Origin: Cellulomonas alba
GTDB lineage: Bacteria > Actinomycetota > Actinomycetes > Actinomycetales > Cellulomonadaceae
Assembly: GCF_030362835.1 (NCBI RefSeq)
Contig: NZ_JAUCGQ010000001.1
Span: 806,001 to 870,000 of the forward strand
Reading direction: 5' to 3'
Length of the DNA: 64,000 nucleotides
The notes beneath the pieces are model-generated. The model searched no databases, had not been told where the DNA came from, and was given only the letters and a program-made list of their open reading frames with translations. A program made the position numbers and the translations under genes. The number at the start of each line of letters is the position of its first letter. Position 1 is the stretch's first letter. Below are positions 1 through 8,480 of this stretch, piece by piece.

Positions 1-688
1 CGGGGTCCATGCCGGCGGCGGCGACCACCTGCTGCGCGAACGCGAACCACGACGCCGCGCCCGACGACGTCGCGTGGTAGGTGCCACCCGGCGCTTCCGC
101 CGTGACGAGCCGCACCAGGAGGTCGGCGACGTCGCGCGTCCACGTCGGCTGGCCGACCTGGTCGTCGACCACGTCGATGCCGCCGCGCTCGGCCGCGACG
201 CGCGCGATGGTCCGCGGGAAGCACGCGCCGCCCGCGCCGTAGAGCCACGCCGTCCGCAGCACGAGCGCGCCGGGGTGCTCGGCACGCACCGCCCACTCGC
301 CCGCGGCCTTGGTGCGGCCGTAGGCCGACCGCGGGGCGACCGGCGCGTCCTCGGCGTAGGGCTCGCGCGCGTCTCCCGCGAACACGTAGTCCGTGCTGAC
401 GTGCACGAACGCCGCGCCGTGCACCCGCGCGGCACGCGCCACGTGGGCGGCCCCGACGGCGTTGACGGCGAACGCCGCGGCCTCCTGCGTCTCGGCGGCG
501 TCGACGGCGGTCCAGGCGGTCGCGTTCACCACGACGTCCGCGCCGGCGAGCGCGTCGAGCGCCGCGTCCGGCTCGGTGACGTCGAGCGCCGCCCGGTCGA
601 GCGACCGCACCTCACGGCCCGAGCGCTGCAGCAGGTCCACGACGTCGCTGCCGAGCATGCCCCGTCCTCCGACGACGACCCAGCGCAC
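1..688 (-). CDS. rfbD: dTDP-4-dehydrorhamnose reductase, C-terminus cut by window edge
   Basis: Catalyses the last step of dTDP-L-rhamnose synthesis, NADPH reduction of dTDP-4-keto-L-rhamnose, in the cytoplasm. The visible 229 residues begin VRWVVVGGRGMLG (nucleotide-binding glycine motif), followed by STDYVF near residue 100 and YGRTK, the YxxxK catalytic pair of extended short-chain dehydrogenases. Family members are about 280 to 300 residues, so roughly the last 60 are outside the window. The GTG start at 688 is chosen because GGAGGGG lies 8 nt upstream and the Rossmann motif starts at once. It is divergent from rfbC, which performs the preceding step. Identification of the family is firm. 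Confidence 0.93.
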   Translation of the reverse strand, partial: MRWVVVGGRGMLGSDVVDLLQRSGREVRSLDRAALDVTEPDAALDALAGADVVVNATAWTAVDAAETQEAAAFAVNAVGAAHVARAARVHGAAFVHVSTDYVFAGDAREPYAEDAPVAPRSAYGRTKAAGEWAVRAEHPGALVLRTAWLYGAGGACFPRTIARVAAERGGIDVVDDQVGQPTWTRDVADLLVRLVTAEAPGGTYHATSSGAASWFAFAQQVVAAAGMDP

Positions 689-732
689 GCGATGCTCCCC
701 TCCGCCGGCCGCCCGACGCGCCCGGCCCCGCC

Positions 733-738
733 AGGCTA
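733..738 (-). promoter_or_regulatory. -10 box for rfbD
   Basis: TAGCCT on the minus strand matches TANNNT. It would give a leader of about 38 nt carrying the GGAGGGG ribosome site of rfbD. No convincing -35 box is seen. Confidence 0.4.
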
Positions 739-810
739 GTCAACGCCCGGCGGCGCCGGCCCACGGTCCCTCCGCGCCGGACGGGCGGTCGCGGCACGCA
801 CCCCGCCAAC

Positions 811-816
811 TACGCT
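811..816 (+). promoter_or_regulatory. -10 box for rfbC, probably leaderless
   Basis: TACGCT ends 7 nt before the rfbC ATG, so transcription would begin at or next to the start codon. No Shine-Dalgarno sequence lies between. Confidence 0.45.
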
Positions 817-823
817 CGCCGCC

Positions 824-1441
824 ATGGAGTACCGCGAGCTCAGCATCCCCGGCGCCTGGGAGATCACGCCCCGCCAGTTCGGCGACCCGCGCGGCGTGTT
901 CCTGGAGTGGTTCAAGGACGCACCCTTCGCCGAGCGTGCGGGCCACGCGCTCACGCTCGCGCAGGCCAACCTCTCGGTGTCCGCGGCGGGCGTCGTGCGC
1001 GGCGTGCACTTCGCCGACGTGCCGCCCGGTCAGGCCAAGTACGTGACGTGCGTGCGCGGCGCCGTCCTCGACGTCGCGATCGACCTTCGCGTCGGCTCCC
1101 CCACGTTCGGCCGGTGGGACACCGTGCTGCTCGACGACGTCGACCGCCGGGCGATCTACCTCTCCGAGGGGCTCGGGCACGCGTTCATGTCGCTCGAGGA
1201 CGGCTCGACGGTGACGTACCTGTGCTCGACGGGCTACGCGCCGGACCGCGAGCACGGCGTCCACCCGCTCGACCCGGAGCTCGCGATCGCGTGGCCGACC
1301 GTCGGACGCGACGGCGGTCCGCTGACGCCCGCGCTGTCGGACAAGGACGCGGTCGCGCCGTCGCTCGCGGACGCGCTGGCCGCCGGCCTGCTGCCGCCGG
1401 CGGCCGACGTCGCGGCCTACGTCGAGTCCCTCCGGGGCTGA
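824..1441 (+). CDS. rfbC: dTDP-4-dehydrorhamnose 3,5-epimerase
   Basis: Cytoplasmic cupin enzyme that epimerises C3 and C5 of dTDP-4-keto-6-deoxyglucose on the way to dTDP-L-rhamnose. The 205-residue product has the family signatures: RGVHF near residue 63 (the catalytic His region), a GLGHAF stretch near 130, and a Tyr in LCSTGYAP near 145 corresponding to the conserved catalytic tyrosine. Length is normal for RmlC. The ATG follows a TACGCT box by 7 nt with no ribosome site, consistent with a leaderless message. The stop lies one base from the stop of the convergent glycosyltransferase gene. It pairs with divergent rfbD and with rfbB at 7409. Confidence 0.93.
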   Translation: MEYRELSIPGAWEITPRQFGDPRGVFLEWFKDAPFAERAGHALTLAQANLSVSAAGVVRGVHFADVPPGQAKYVTCVRGAVLDVAIDLRVGSPTFGRWDTVLLDDVDRRAIYLSEGLGHAFMSLEDGSTVTYLCSTGYAPDREHGVHPLDPELAIAWPTVGRDGGPLTPALSDKDAVAPSLADALAAGLLPPAADVAAYVESLRG

Positions 1442-1442
1442 C

Positions 1443-2588
1443 CTAGCGGCCCTGCACCTGCGCGACGCGGTCGAACGCCCGGGCGAGGACGGCGTCCTTC
1501 TCGTACGCGCGGGTCAGCGGGACGTCCGGGTGGTGCCGGTCGAACGACTTGCGCTGCCACGCGAGCTTCATGGCCCGGAACTGACGCCCGACGACCACGT
1601 CCGAGAACGCGCTGTGGTTGTTGCCGACCGAGTGGATCAGCAGCTGGTGCCTGTCCTCGAGCCGCGGCAGGATCGCCGCCCACTTGGGCGTCGAGAGCGG
1701 CTTCTCGGGCAGGTAGTACAGGTAGTCGGCGTAGGTGCGCGTCTTCGCGTCCGTCGGGTGGCGCTTGACGGCCGGCTCGATGAAGCGCTGCTTGAACCGG
1801 ACGACGCCGTGCGGGTCCTCGTCGGCGTGGGCGAAGATCGACCTGCCGTCGTCGGCGAGGAAGAGCTCGTCGAGGTCGGCGATCGTCACCGCGCGCGCGG
1901 ACCGCAGGAACCGCCGGCGGCAGTGCTCCCACGCGACGTACTGGCAGTAGTCGGAGTCCCACGGCTGCCCGTTGGAGAACGCCGGGACGCCGTACTTGTA
2001 CGGCCAGTCGACGATCACGACGGTCTCGAGCCCGCGGATCCCCTGCAGCGCCTCGGCGATGTCCTCCATGCGGTACAGGTTCGAGCGCATGTCGTAGAGC
2101 GCGAGCGCCTGCACGTCGTTGACGGACACGTAGAACGACGCCCAGTCACGGATCCAGTGGAGCTCGTTGTTGCGCTGCATCGCCGCGAGCACGTTCATGC
2201 CGTCGAACAGCGAGCTCAGGTCCGAGCGGATCCGCACCGACGCCGAGTGGTCGACGTCGTAGTCGACGAGCAGGTCGTCGCCCTGGTTGTGCCCGGCGAT
2301 GACGCCGCGCTGCGCGCGGTTGAGGGCGGTGAAGGAGGGCGCCGGCACGGGAGCGCCGTCGAGCGAGTACGACGCGCCCGCGAACCGCTCCTCGAGGTTG
2401 AGCAGCGGCGGACCGACGAGCACGAGGTCGTCGCCCGACCGGAAGACGTCGCAGAACACGGTCTGCGCGTCGAACCGCTCGAGGTAGTCGGGCTGCTGGA
2501 ACTCCGGCTCGCGGGGCGGCAGCCGACGGATGTTGGCGTGCGGCGGGAGCACGAGCTCGCTGGTACGGATGATGCGGAAGTCGGTCAC
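1443..2588 (-). CDS. Glycosyltransferase family 92-like (DUF23-type) protein
   Basis: A 381-residue soluble protein with the layout of family-92/DUF23 glycosyltransferases. RNNELHWIRDWASFY near residue 140 is followed by an acidic DLDELFL motif near residue 240 (probable metal/nucleotide-sugar site) and HSVGNNHSAFSD in the C-terminal third. No signal peptide or membrane segment is seen. It is last in a minus-strand run after the TagG/TagH-like exporter genes, 62 nt after the ATPase, so it probably adds a sugar to the exported polymer. The GTG at 2588 is the most plausible start, but its GAGAGGAA site is rather distant. The open frame continues far upstream, which I read as a GC-bias artefact. 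Substrate unknown. Confidence 0.65.
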   Translation of the reverse strand: MTDFRIIRTSELVLPPHANIRRLPPREPEFQQPDYLERFDAQTVFCDVFRSGDDLVLVGPPLLNLEERFAGASYSLDGAPVPAPSFTALNRAQRGVIAGHNQGDDLLVDYDVDHSASVRIRSDLSSLFDGMNVLAAMQRNNELHWIRDWASFYVSVNDVQALALYDMRSNLYRMEDIAEALQGIRGLETVVIVDWPYKYGVPAFSNGQPWDSDYCQYVAWEHCRRRFLRSARAVTIADLDELFLADDGRSIFAHADEDPHGVVRFKQRFIEPAVKRHPTDAKTRTYADYLYYLPEKPLSTPKWAAILPRLEDRHQLLIHSVGNNHSAFSDVVVGRQFRAMKLAWQRKSFDRHHPDVPLTRAYEKDAVLARAFDRVAQVQGR

Positions 2589-2650
2589 GGCGTTCGGAGA
2601 TTCCTCTCGCGCGCGCACGGGTCGCGCGTCGGCAGTGGTACCAGGTGGCG

Positions 2651-3496
2651 TCAGCGCTTGTCGGACGCCCGGACGAACGCGCGGTACGCCTCGCACACGT
2701 CGTGCGACGGGCCGTCCATCACGAGCTTGCCCTGGTGGATCCAGAGCGTACGCGTGCACATCGCCTCGACGGTCGCGAGCGAGTGGCTCACGAGGAAGAC
2801 GGTTCCCGCGTTGTTGCGGATCTCGTCGATGCGTTCCTTGCTCTTGTTCCGGAACGCGGCGTCGCCGGTCGCGAGCGCCTCGTCGATCATGAGCACGTCG
2901 GGCACCGCGGCCGACGAGATCGCGAACCTCAGCCGCGCACCCATGCCGGACGAGTACGCGTCCATCGGCATGTAGATCGCGTCGCCGATCCCCGAGTAGT
3001 CGACGATCTCGTCGAACCGCTCGCGCACCTGGGTCGGCGTGAGCCCCAGCGCGAGGCCGCCGATCATGATGTTCCGCTCGCCCGTGAGCGAGCCCATGAG
3101 CACGGCGTTCACGCCGAGCAGCGACGGCTCGCCGGACACGAAGACGGACCCGGCGGTCGGCGGGTGCAGGCCGGCGATCGCGCGCAGCAGCGTGCTCTTG
3201 CCCGAGCCGTTGACGCCCACGATGCCGATCGACTCGCCGTGCCGAGCGACGAACGAGATGCCGCGGACCGCCTCGACCGACGTGATCGCGCCGACGTGCT
3301 CGCGGCTGCGGTCGAGCGCGCGGCGCACGCGGCGCTGCTTGGCGCTGCCGGTGCCGACCTTCTTGCCGCCCCACACCTTGTAGGTGATGTAGAGGTCGTC
3401 GACGACGAGCGACGGGGTCCCGAGCTCCTTGTTGAGGGTCGCGAAGCTGAGGTCGTCGGCGTCGACCTCGAAGTCGATCTCCTGCGGCATGCTCAT
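2651..3496 (-). CDS. Polysaccharide/teichoic acid ABC exporter ATPase (TagH/Wzt-like)
   Basis: ATPase subunit that energises export of a lipid-linked polymer. The 281 residues contain Walker A GVNGSGKST near residue 95, a signature YSSGMGARLRF near 185, Walker B VLMIDEAL near 205 and the switch histidine in VSHS near 240. The N-terminal ~60 residues before the nucleotide-binding domain resemble the lead of TagH-type ATPases. There is no extended C-terminal carbohydrate-binding domain as in some Wzt proteins, so substrate recognition by that route is unlikely. It starts 3 nt after the permease stop, so the two are almost certainly cotranscribed. Confidence 0.9.
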   Translation of the reverse strand: MSMPQEIDFEVDADDLSFATLNKELGTPSLVVDDLYITYKVWGGKKVGTGSAKQRRVRRALDRSREHVGAITSVEAVRGISFVARHGESIGIVGVNGSGKSTLLRAIAGLHPPTAGSVFVSGEPSLLGVNAVLMGSLTGERNIMIGGLALGLTPTQVRERFDEIVDYSGIGDAIYMPMDAYSSGMGARLRFAISSAAVPDVLMIDEALATGDAAFRNKSKERIDEIRNNAGTVFLVSHSLATVEAMCTRTLWIHQGKLVMDGPSHDVCEAYRAFVRASDKR

Positions 3497-3499
3497 GTG

Positions 3500-4525
3500 T
3501 CAGTCCCGCCCGTAGCGCTGCTCGCTGCGCCAGAAGTAGAGGAAGCCGCCGACGAGGAACAGCAGGGCCCAGACCACGCCCGCGATCCACATGGACGGCG
3601 CGTCGATCGGGATCGACGGCTCGTTCAGCACGGTCGAGCGGCAGAGGTAGAGGTACACCGCGACGGGCTGGTACTGCAGCACGTGGGAGATGCCCGGGTG
3701 CGTCACGAAGTGGCTGATGCTGAACAGCACGCCCGAGCCGTACATGACGAACCGCAGGACGAACGGGATCACGTTCTCGATGTCGGGCGTCACCGCGACC
3801 CACCGCGCCGTGATGAAGGCCATGCCGGTGTTGAACATCCACATCAGCACGATCGCGACCGGCAGGAACAGGAGCCGCCAGGTGATCGGCACGGGCGCGT
3901 AGCCCGGCATGAAGCCGGACAGCCAGGCGACCACGCACATCACGGCCAGCGCGGGCGCAAGCGTCGCGGCCTCGGTGACGACGGACGACACGGGCAGCGC
4001 CGCCCGCGGGAAGTGCACCGAGCGCACGAGGCTGAGGTTGCCCTTGATCGACCGCCCGCCCGCGCTCACCGACGCGTCGAAGAAGCGGTAGATGAACGTG
4101 CCGACCACGATGAACGCGATGCCGTTCGCCGTACCGCGCGTGGTGTGCACGAGCAGGCCGAAGATGATGACGTACACGATCGCGTTGAGCAGCGGGTTGA
4201 GCACGGCCCACGCCTGACCGAGGTACGACCCCTGGTTGCGCGCGTACGCCTTCGCGGACCCCAGCTCGCGGATGAACGCGCGGCGCGCCCACACGGACCG
4301 GATGTACTCGCGCAGCGGCGGGCGCACCCCCATCTGGCGCAGCCCGCTCGCCTCCGCGATCTCGCGCATCGCGTCCGGAGCCAGGAGCGGACCGAGCGGC
4401 TCGGGGACGGCGCCGGCCGTCGGGACGACCAGCGGGTGCTGCGGCACGTCGATGCCGTCGGGCACCGCCTGCAGCCCCGCGCCGTCGCGCGCGGTCAACC
4501 CTGAGGACTGAGCAGGGGCTGACAC
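3500..4525 (-). CDS. Polysaccharide/teichoic acid ABC exporter permease (TagG/Wzm-like)
   Basis: Membrane subunit of the exporter, about 341 residues. After a ~65-residue soluble N-terminal part comes an amphipathic region (REYIRSVWARRAFIRELG) and then about six hydrophobic segments, including LLNAIVYVIIFGLLV and LLFLPVAIVLMWMFNTGMAFI, as in ABC-2 transporters. The C-terminal half carries the conserved FVMYGSGVLFSI stretch. Start choice is uncertain: GTG 4525 is used because it is the last good candidate before the conserved region and a TACCAT -10 box lies about 64 nt upstream; an in-frame TTG lies slightly upstream. It is the first gene of a three-gene unit with the ATPase and the family-92-like transferase. 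Confidence 0.85.
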   Translation of the reverse strand: MSAPAQSSGLTARDGAGLQAVPDGIDVPQHPLVVPTAGAVPEPLGPLLAPDAMREIAEASGLRQMGVRPPLREYIRSVWARRAFIRELGSAKAYARNQGSYLGQAWAVLNPLLNAIVYVIIFGLLVHTTRGTANGIAFIVVGTFIYRFFDASVSAGGRSIKGNLSLVRSVHFPRAALPVSSVVTEAATLAPALAVMCVVAWLSGFMPGYAPVPITWRLLFLPVAIVLMWMFNTGMAFITARWVAVTPDIENVIPFVLRFVMYGSGVLFSISHFVTHPGISHVLQYQPVAVYLYLCRSTVLNEPSIPIDAPSMWIAGVVWALLFLVGGFLYFWRSEQRYGRD

Positions 4526-4588
4526 AGTCGTGGGGACCAATCTGTCGGGGGCATGACCGTGGGCGACCCGAAGGCCCGCCGATCTTCC

Positions 4589-4594
4589 ATGGTA
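4589..4594 (-). promoter_or_regulatory. Candidate -10 box for the exporter operon
   Basis: TACCAT on the minus strand lies in the 112-nt gap between the amidase stop and the permease start. It would give a leader of about 57 nt. No strong -35 is visible. Confidence 0.35.
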
Positions 4595-4637
4595 ACGGCG
4601 GTTGCTGGGTCGACCGACCGCGGCCCGCGCGCCCTGC

Positions 4638-7235
4638 TCAGCGCGCCAGGACGACGGCCGAGACCCGCACCGGCTTGTGGTCCAGCGTGCGCAGCACGAC
4701 CGTGCCGGCCCGCCCCGAGGGCAGGTCGAGCACCGCCACCCGGTGCAGCTGGTGGGTCGTCGCCGCCGTCGAGATGGTGCCGACGCGCTTCCCCGCGACG
4801 TAGACCGCGAGCCGGCCACGGCCGGGCGCCGCGTCGACGACGACCGCGACGTGCCGCACGCCGACGCCCCGCGGATCGGCCGTCAGCGTGCGACCTGCCG
4901 TCGACGCCCGGTACTCCTTGTTCGCGTACGCGCGCGTCACCGATGCGACCGTCCAGCCCGCGGACCGCGTGAGGTCGGCCCCGGCGAGCGGCCGGGTCGT
5001 GATCGCGTACCGGGCGAGCGGGCTCCGGCCGCCGGCGCCGACCGCGCGCACGGCGAACGCCCACGAGTAGCCGCGCGTCGTGAGCCGCACGGTCGCGGAG
5101 GTCGAGGTCGAGGTCGCGACCCGCGTCCACGTCGACGTGAAGCCTGTGCCAGGGGCCGCGTGACGCGCCATGACCTCGTACGACGTCGCGCCGCTCGCCG
5201 CGTGCCAGCGCAGCCGGAGGCTCGAGCCGAGCTTGACGGGCGCCTCGCCGCGCGCGATCGCGACGGCGACCGGGCGCGCGGGCGGCAGGGCGTTGCTGAG
5301 CGACGGGTCGGTGACCCGCGGCCGCGGGAAGCCCAGCCCGACGACGTCGACCGTGCCCGCCGAGCGCTGCACCGTCACCGTCCCGGTCACCACGTGCGGG
5401 AGCGTCAGCGTCAGGGTGCGCACCTCGGACGGGCCGCCCGCGGGGACCGCGAGCCGGCCGAGCGCGGTGCCGCCCGACGAAACCGCAAGCTCGCCCGCCA
5501 CGTCCCCGCGGACCCGCACCACCAGCGCGCGCGCCTGCGCCACCTTCACCTTGAGCGCGGCCGGGGCGTCGGCGCGGTAGGACGTGACGCCGCCGTCGGT
5601 CCGCGCGGCCCACGCCGACGACAGGGTCACCGCGGACCACGGGACGGCGCGCGACACCTGCGCGATCTCGGTCACCGGGCCGCGCCGCCCGCTCGCGTCG
5701 AGGCCGCGCACCGCGATCGCCCGCGTCCGGCCCGCATCCGTCGTCACCTTCGCCGACGTGCCCGCGACCGTGGCGTAGACCGTCCACGACCGCAGGTCCG
5801 GGCCGTTCTCCGCGAGCGCCGACGAGCTGGTCAGCACCTGGTAGCGCACCGCGCCGGCGACGGGCTTCCACGCGTAGGTGGCCGAGCCCGCCCACTGCAC
5901 GGGGTACTGCGCCGCCGTGGGCGCCACCGCCGCGGGGGCCGCGAGCGGCGGCCGCGGCGAGCCGTAGCTCGCGACCGCGGCGTCGACCTTCGCTGCGACG
6001 ACCACGCGGATCGTGGGGAGCTTGGCGTACAGGTTCGTGCCCGGGCACGCCGTGCCGTTGGTGTCGCGGTGCCCGAGGAGCACCGGGACGGTCACCTTGG
6101 CGCCCGCCTTGGCCCGGGTGTCCGACCCGGTGCTGGTGCCGGTGATCAGCGTCGTGCGGCCGCGCACGTCGAGCTTGTGCGCGTACGCCTCCCACGCGAA
6201 GACCCGTTCGATCGACGCGACCATCGCCGACGACGGCTTCGCGGTCTGGAAGTTCCCGATCGCCGACACGCCGATCGTGTCGGTGTTGTAGCCGCCGGCC
6301 TGCGCGCCGATCGGCAGGTCCGCGATCGCGTCGCGGCGACCCTGGTAGATCGTGCCGAACCGGTCGACGAGGAACTGGTAGCCGATGTCCGGCCAGCCGC
6401 GGCCCTTGACGTGGAACGCGAAGATCGCGCGCACCTGCGCCGCCGCCTGCGCCTTCGTGTAGGTGTTCGAGCCCGCGGTGTGGTGGAGGTACATCGCGCT
6501 GAGCCGCGACGACACGTCGGGCCACGGCGAGCCGAGCGACTCGTCGGCGCCCCACTGCGCGCGCGTCACGATCCGCGGCCGGAGCACGTCGCCGGTGGCC
6601 GCCTGCGCCGACGCCGCCGGCGCGCTCGGCTCTGCCTGACCGTCCGCCGGCGACGAGCCCGGGTCGACGAGGTCCACCCGGAGGCCACGCGGCGCGGGCG
6701 CCCCGTCCGCCGTGGACACCCGGACCTGCACGCCGTCCGCGCCGTTCGTCAGCAGCGGCTCGGTCCCCGGGCGCTCCCCCGGCACGCCCTCGACCGTCTG
6801 CGTGAGCGACTGCCACGCGCTCCACCGACCCTGCTCGCGCACGCGGAGCGCGACCTCGCTCACGGTGACGTCCTGGCCCGGGTCCCAGGTGACGCCCGCG
6901 GCGACGAAGTGCGCCGTCGCGGTCGGCGCGTCGAGCGCGGCCACGTCCGCCGGGTCGGCGGGCGCCGGCGTCGCGGGCGGGTCGGACGGCAGCGGCACGG
7001 CGGCGTCCGGGTCGAGCCGGTTCGCCACCGCTGCGGGCACCTCGCCCGACGCCGCGGCGGCGAACGCTCCGCGGGCCCGGGCCGCCGCGCGGTCGACGCC
7101 GTGGACGGCAAGGCGGTGCAGCTGGGGCGCGACGGGGCGGGGCGCGGCCTGCGCGGCGTCGAACGAGACGGTGGGTGCGACCAGCCCGGTCGCGGCGAGC
7201 GCGACCACGACGGTCGCGCGGACGACGAGGTGCAC
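4638..7235 (-). CDS. Secreted N-acetylmuramoyl-L-alanine amidase / PGRP-domain protein with C-terminal FN3-like modules
   Basis: Predicted exported peptidoglycan hydrolase of 865 residues. Residues 1 to ~31 form a signal peptide. Residues ~216 to 410 form an amidase_2/PGRP domain: LHHTAGS (zinc His near 251), IGYQFLVDRFGTIYQGR near 284-300 and GHRDTNGTACPG with His 389 and Cys 397, the expected zinc ligands. An alanine- and proline-rich N-terminal region precedes it, and two or more fibronectin-like segments with repeated Tyr/Trp spacing follow, ending in a beta-rich tail. The GTG start at 7235 has GGAGGGGA upstream. It sits between wall-polymer genes, fitting a role in remodelling the wall where polymer is attached. 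Enzymatic activity is inferred from the intact zinc site. Confidence 0.88.
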   Translation of the reverse strand: MHLVVRATVVVALAATGLVAPTVSFDAAQAAPRPVAPQLHRLAVHGVDRAAARARGAFAAAASGEVPAAVANRLDPDAAVPLPSDPPATPAPADPADVAALDAPTATAHFVAAGVTWDPGQDVTVSEVALRVREQGRWSAWQSLTQTVEGVPGERPGTEPLLTNGADGVQVRVSTADGAPAPRGLRVDLVDPGSSPADGQAEPSAPAASAQAATGDVLRPRIVTRAQWGADESLGSPWPDVSSRLSAMYLHHTAGSNTYTKAQAAAQVRAIFAFHVKGRGWPDIGYQFLVDRFGTIYQGRRDAIADLPIGAQAGGYNTDTIGVSAIGNFQTAKPSSAMVASIERVFAWEAYAHKLDVRGRTTLITGTSTGSDTRAKAGAKVTVPVLLGHRDTNGTACPGTNLYAKLPTIRVVVAAKVDAAVASYGSPRPPLAAPAAVAPTAAQYPVQWAGSATYAWKPVAGAVRYQVLTSSSALAENGPDLRSWTVYATVAGTSAKVTTDAGRTRAIAVRGLDASGRRGPVTEIAQVSRAVPWSAVTLSSAWAARTDGGVTSYRADAPAALKVKVAQARALVVRVRGDVAGELAVSSGGTALGRLAVPAGGPSEVRTLTLTLPHVVTGTVTVQRSAGTVDVVGLGFPRPRVTDPSLSNALPPARPVAVAIARGEAPVKLGSSLRLRWHAASGATSYEVMARHAAPGTGFTSTWTRVATSTSTSATVRLTTRGYSWAFAVRAVGAGGRSPLARYAITTRPLAGADLTRSAGWTVASVTRAYANKEYRASTAGRTLTADPRGVGVRHVAVVVDAAPGRGRLAVYVAGKRVGTISTAATTHQLHRVAVLDLPSGRAGTVVLRTLDHKPVRVSAVVLAR

Positions 7236-7259
7236 GGCGGTCCCCTCCGGCGGTGCTCA

Positions 7260-7295
7260 CCCACCGGCGTTGGTGGGCACAGGGCAACCATTCTG
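7260..7295 (-). promoter_or_regulatory. Leader region of the amidase gene: -10-like box and small hairpin
   Basis: On the minus strand CAGAAT (7290-7295) resembles a -10 box. Downstream, CCCACC and GGTGGG (7260-7265 and 7272-7277) can form a 6-bp hairpin with a 6-nt loop just ahead of the ribosome site. Any regulatory role is speculative. Confidence 0.25.
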
Positions 7296-7396
7296 AGCAC
7301 GGAGTCACCCCTTCGAGCGAACGGCCAGGTCACGGTGCGCGTCGTGCGGCCCGGCCGGGCCCGGCGGCAGGCACCCGCCCGTCCGAGGCGCCCGAC

Positions 7397-8410
<1,014 letters not shown>

Positions 8411-8419
8411 GCCGAGACG

Positions 8420-8456
8420 GAAGCGCGCGCCGACCCTCGCGGGCGGCGCGCGCTTC
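8420..8456. terminator. Bidirectional hairpin terminator between rfbB and the SpoIID gene
   Basis: Perfect 12-bp inverted repeat: GAAGCGCGCGCC at 8420-8431 and GGCGCGCGCTTC at 8445-8456, with a 13-nt loop. It lies between two convergent genes. The arms end in short A and T runs (GAA/TTC), but there is no long U tract, as is usual in GC-rich actinobacteria. Confidence 0.75.
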
Positions 8457-8480
8457 GTGCGTCGTGGCTCCGGTCGCGCT

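Noticed and set aside
2589..4292. Continuous open frame upstream of the family-92-like transferase.
   Set aside because: It runs through the ABC ATPase and permease genes in another frame and has no recognisable domains.
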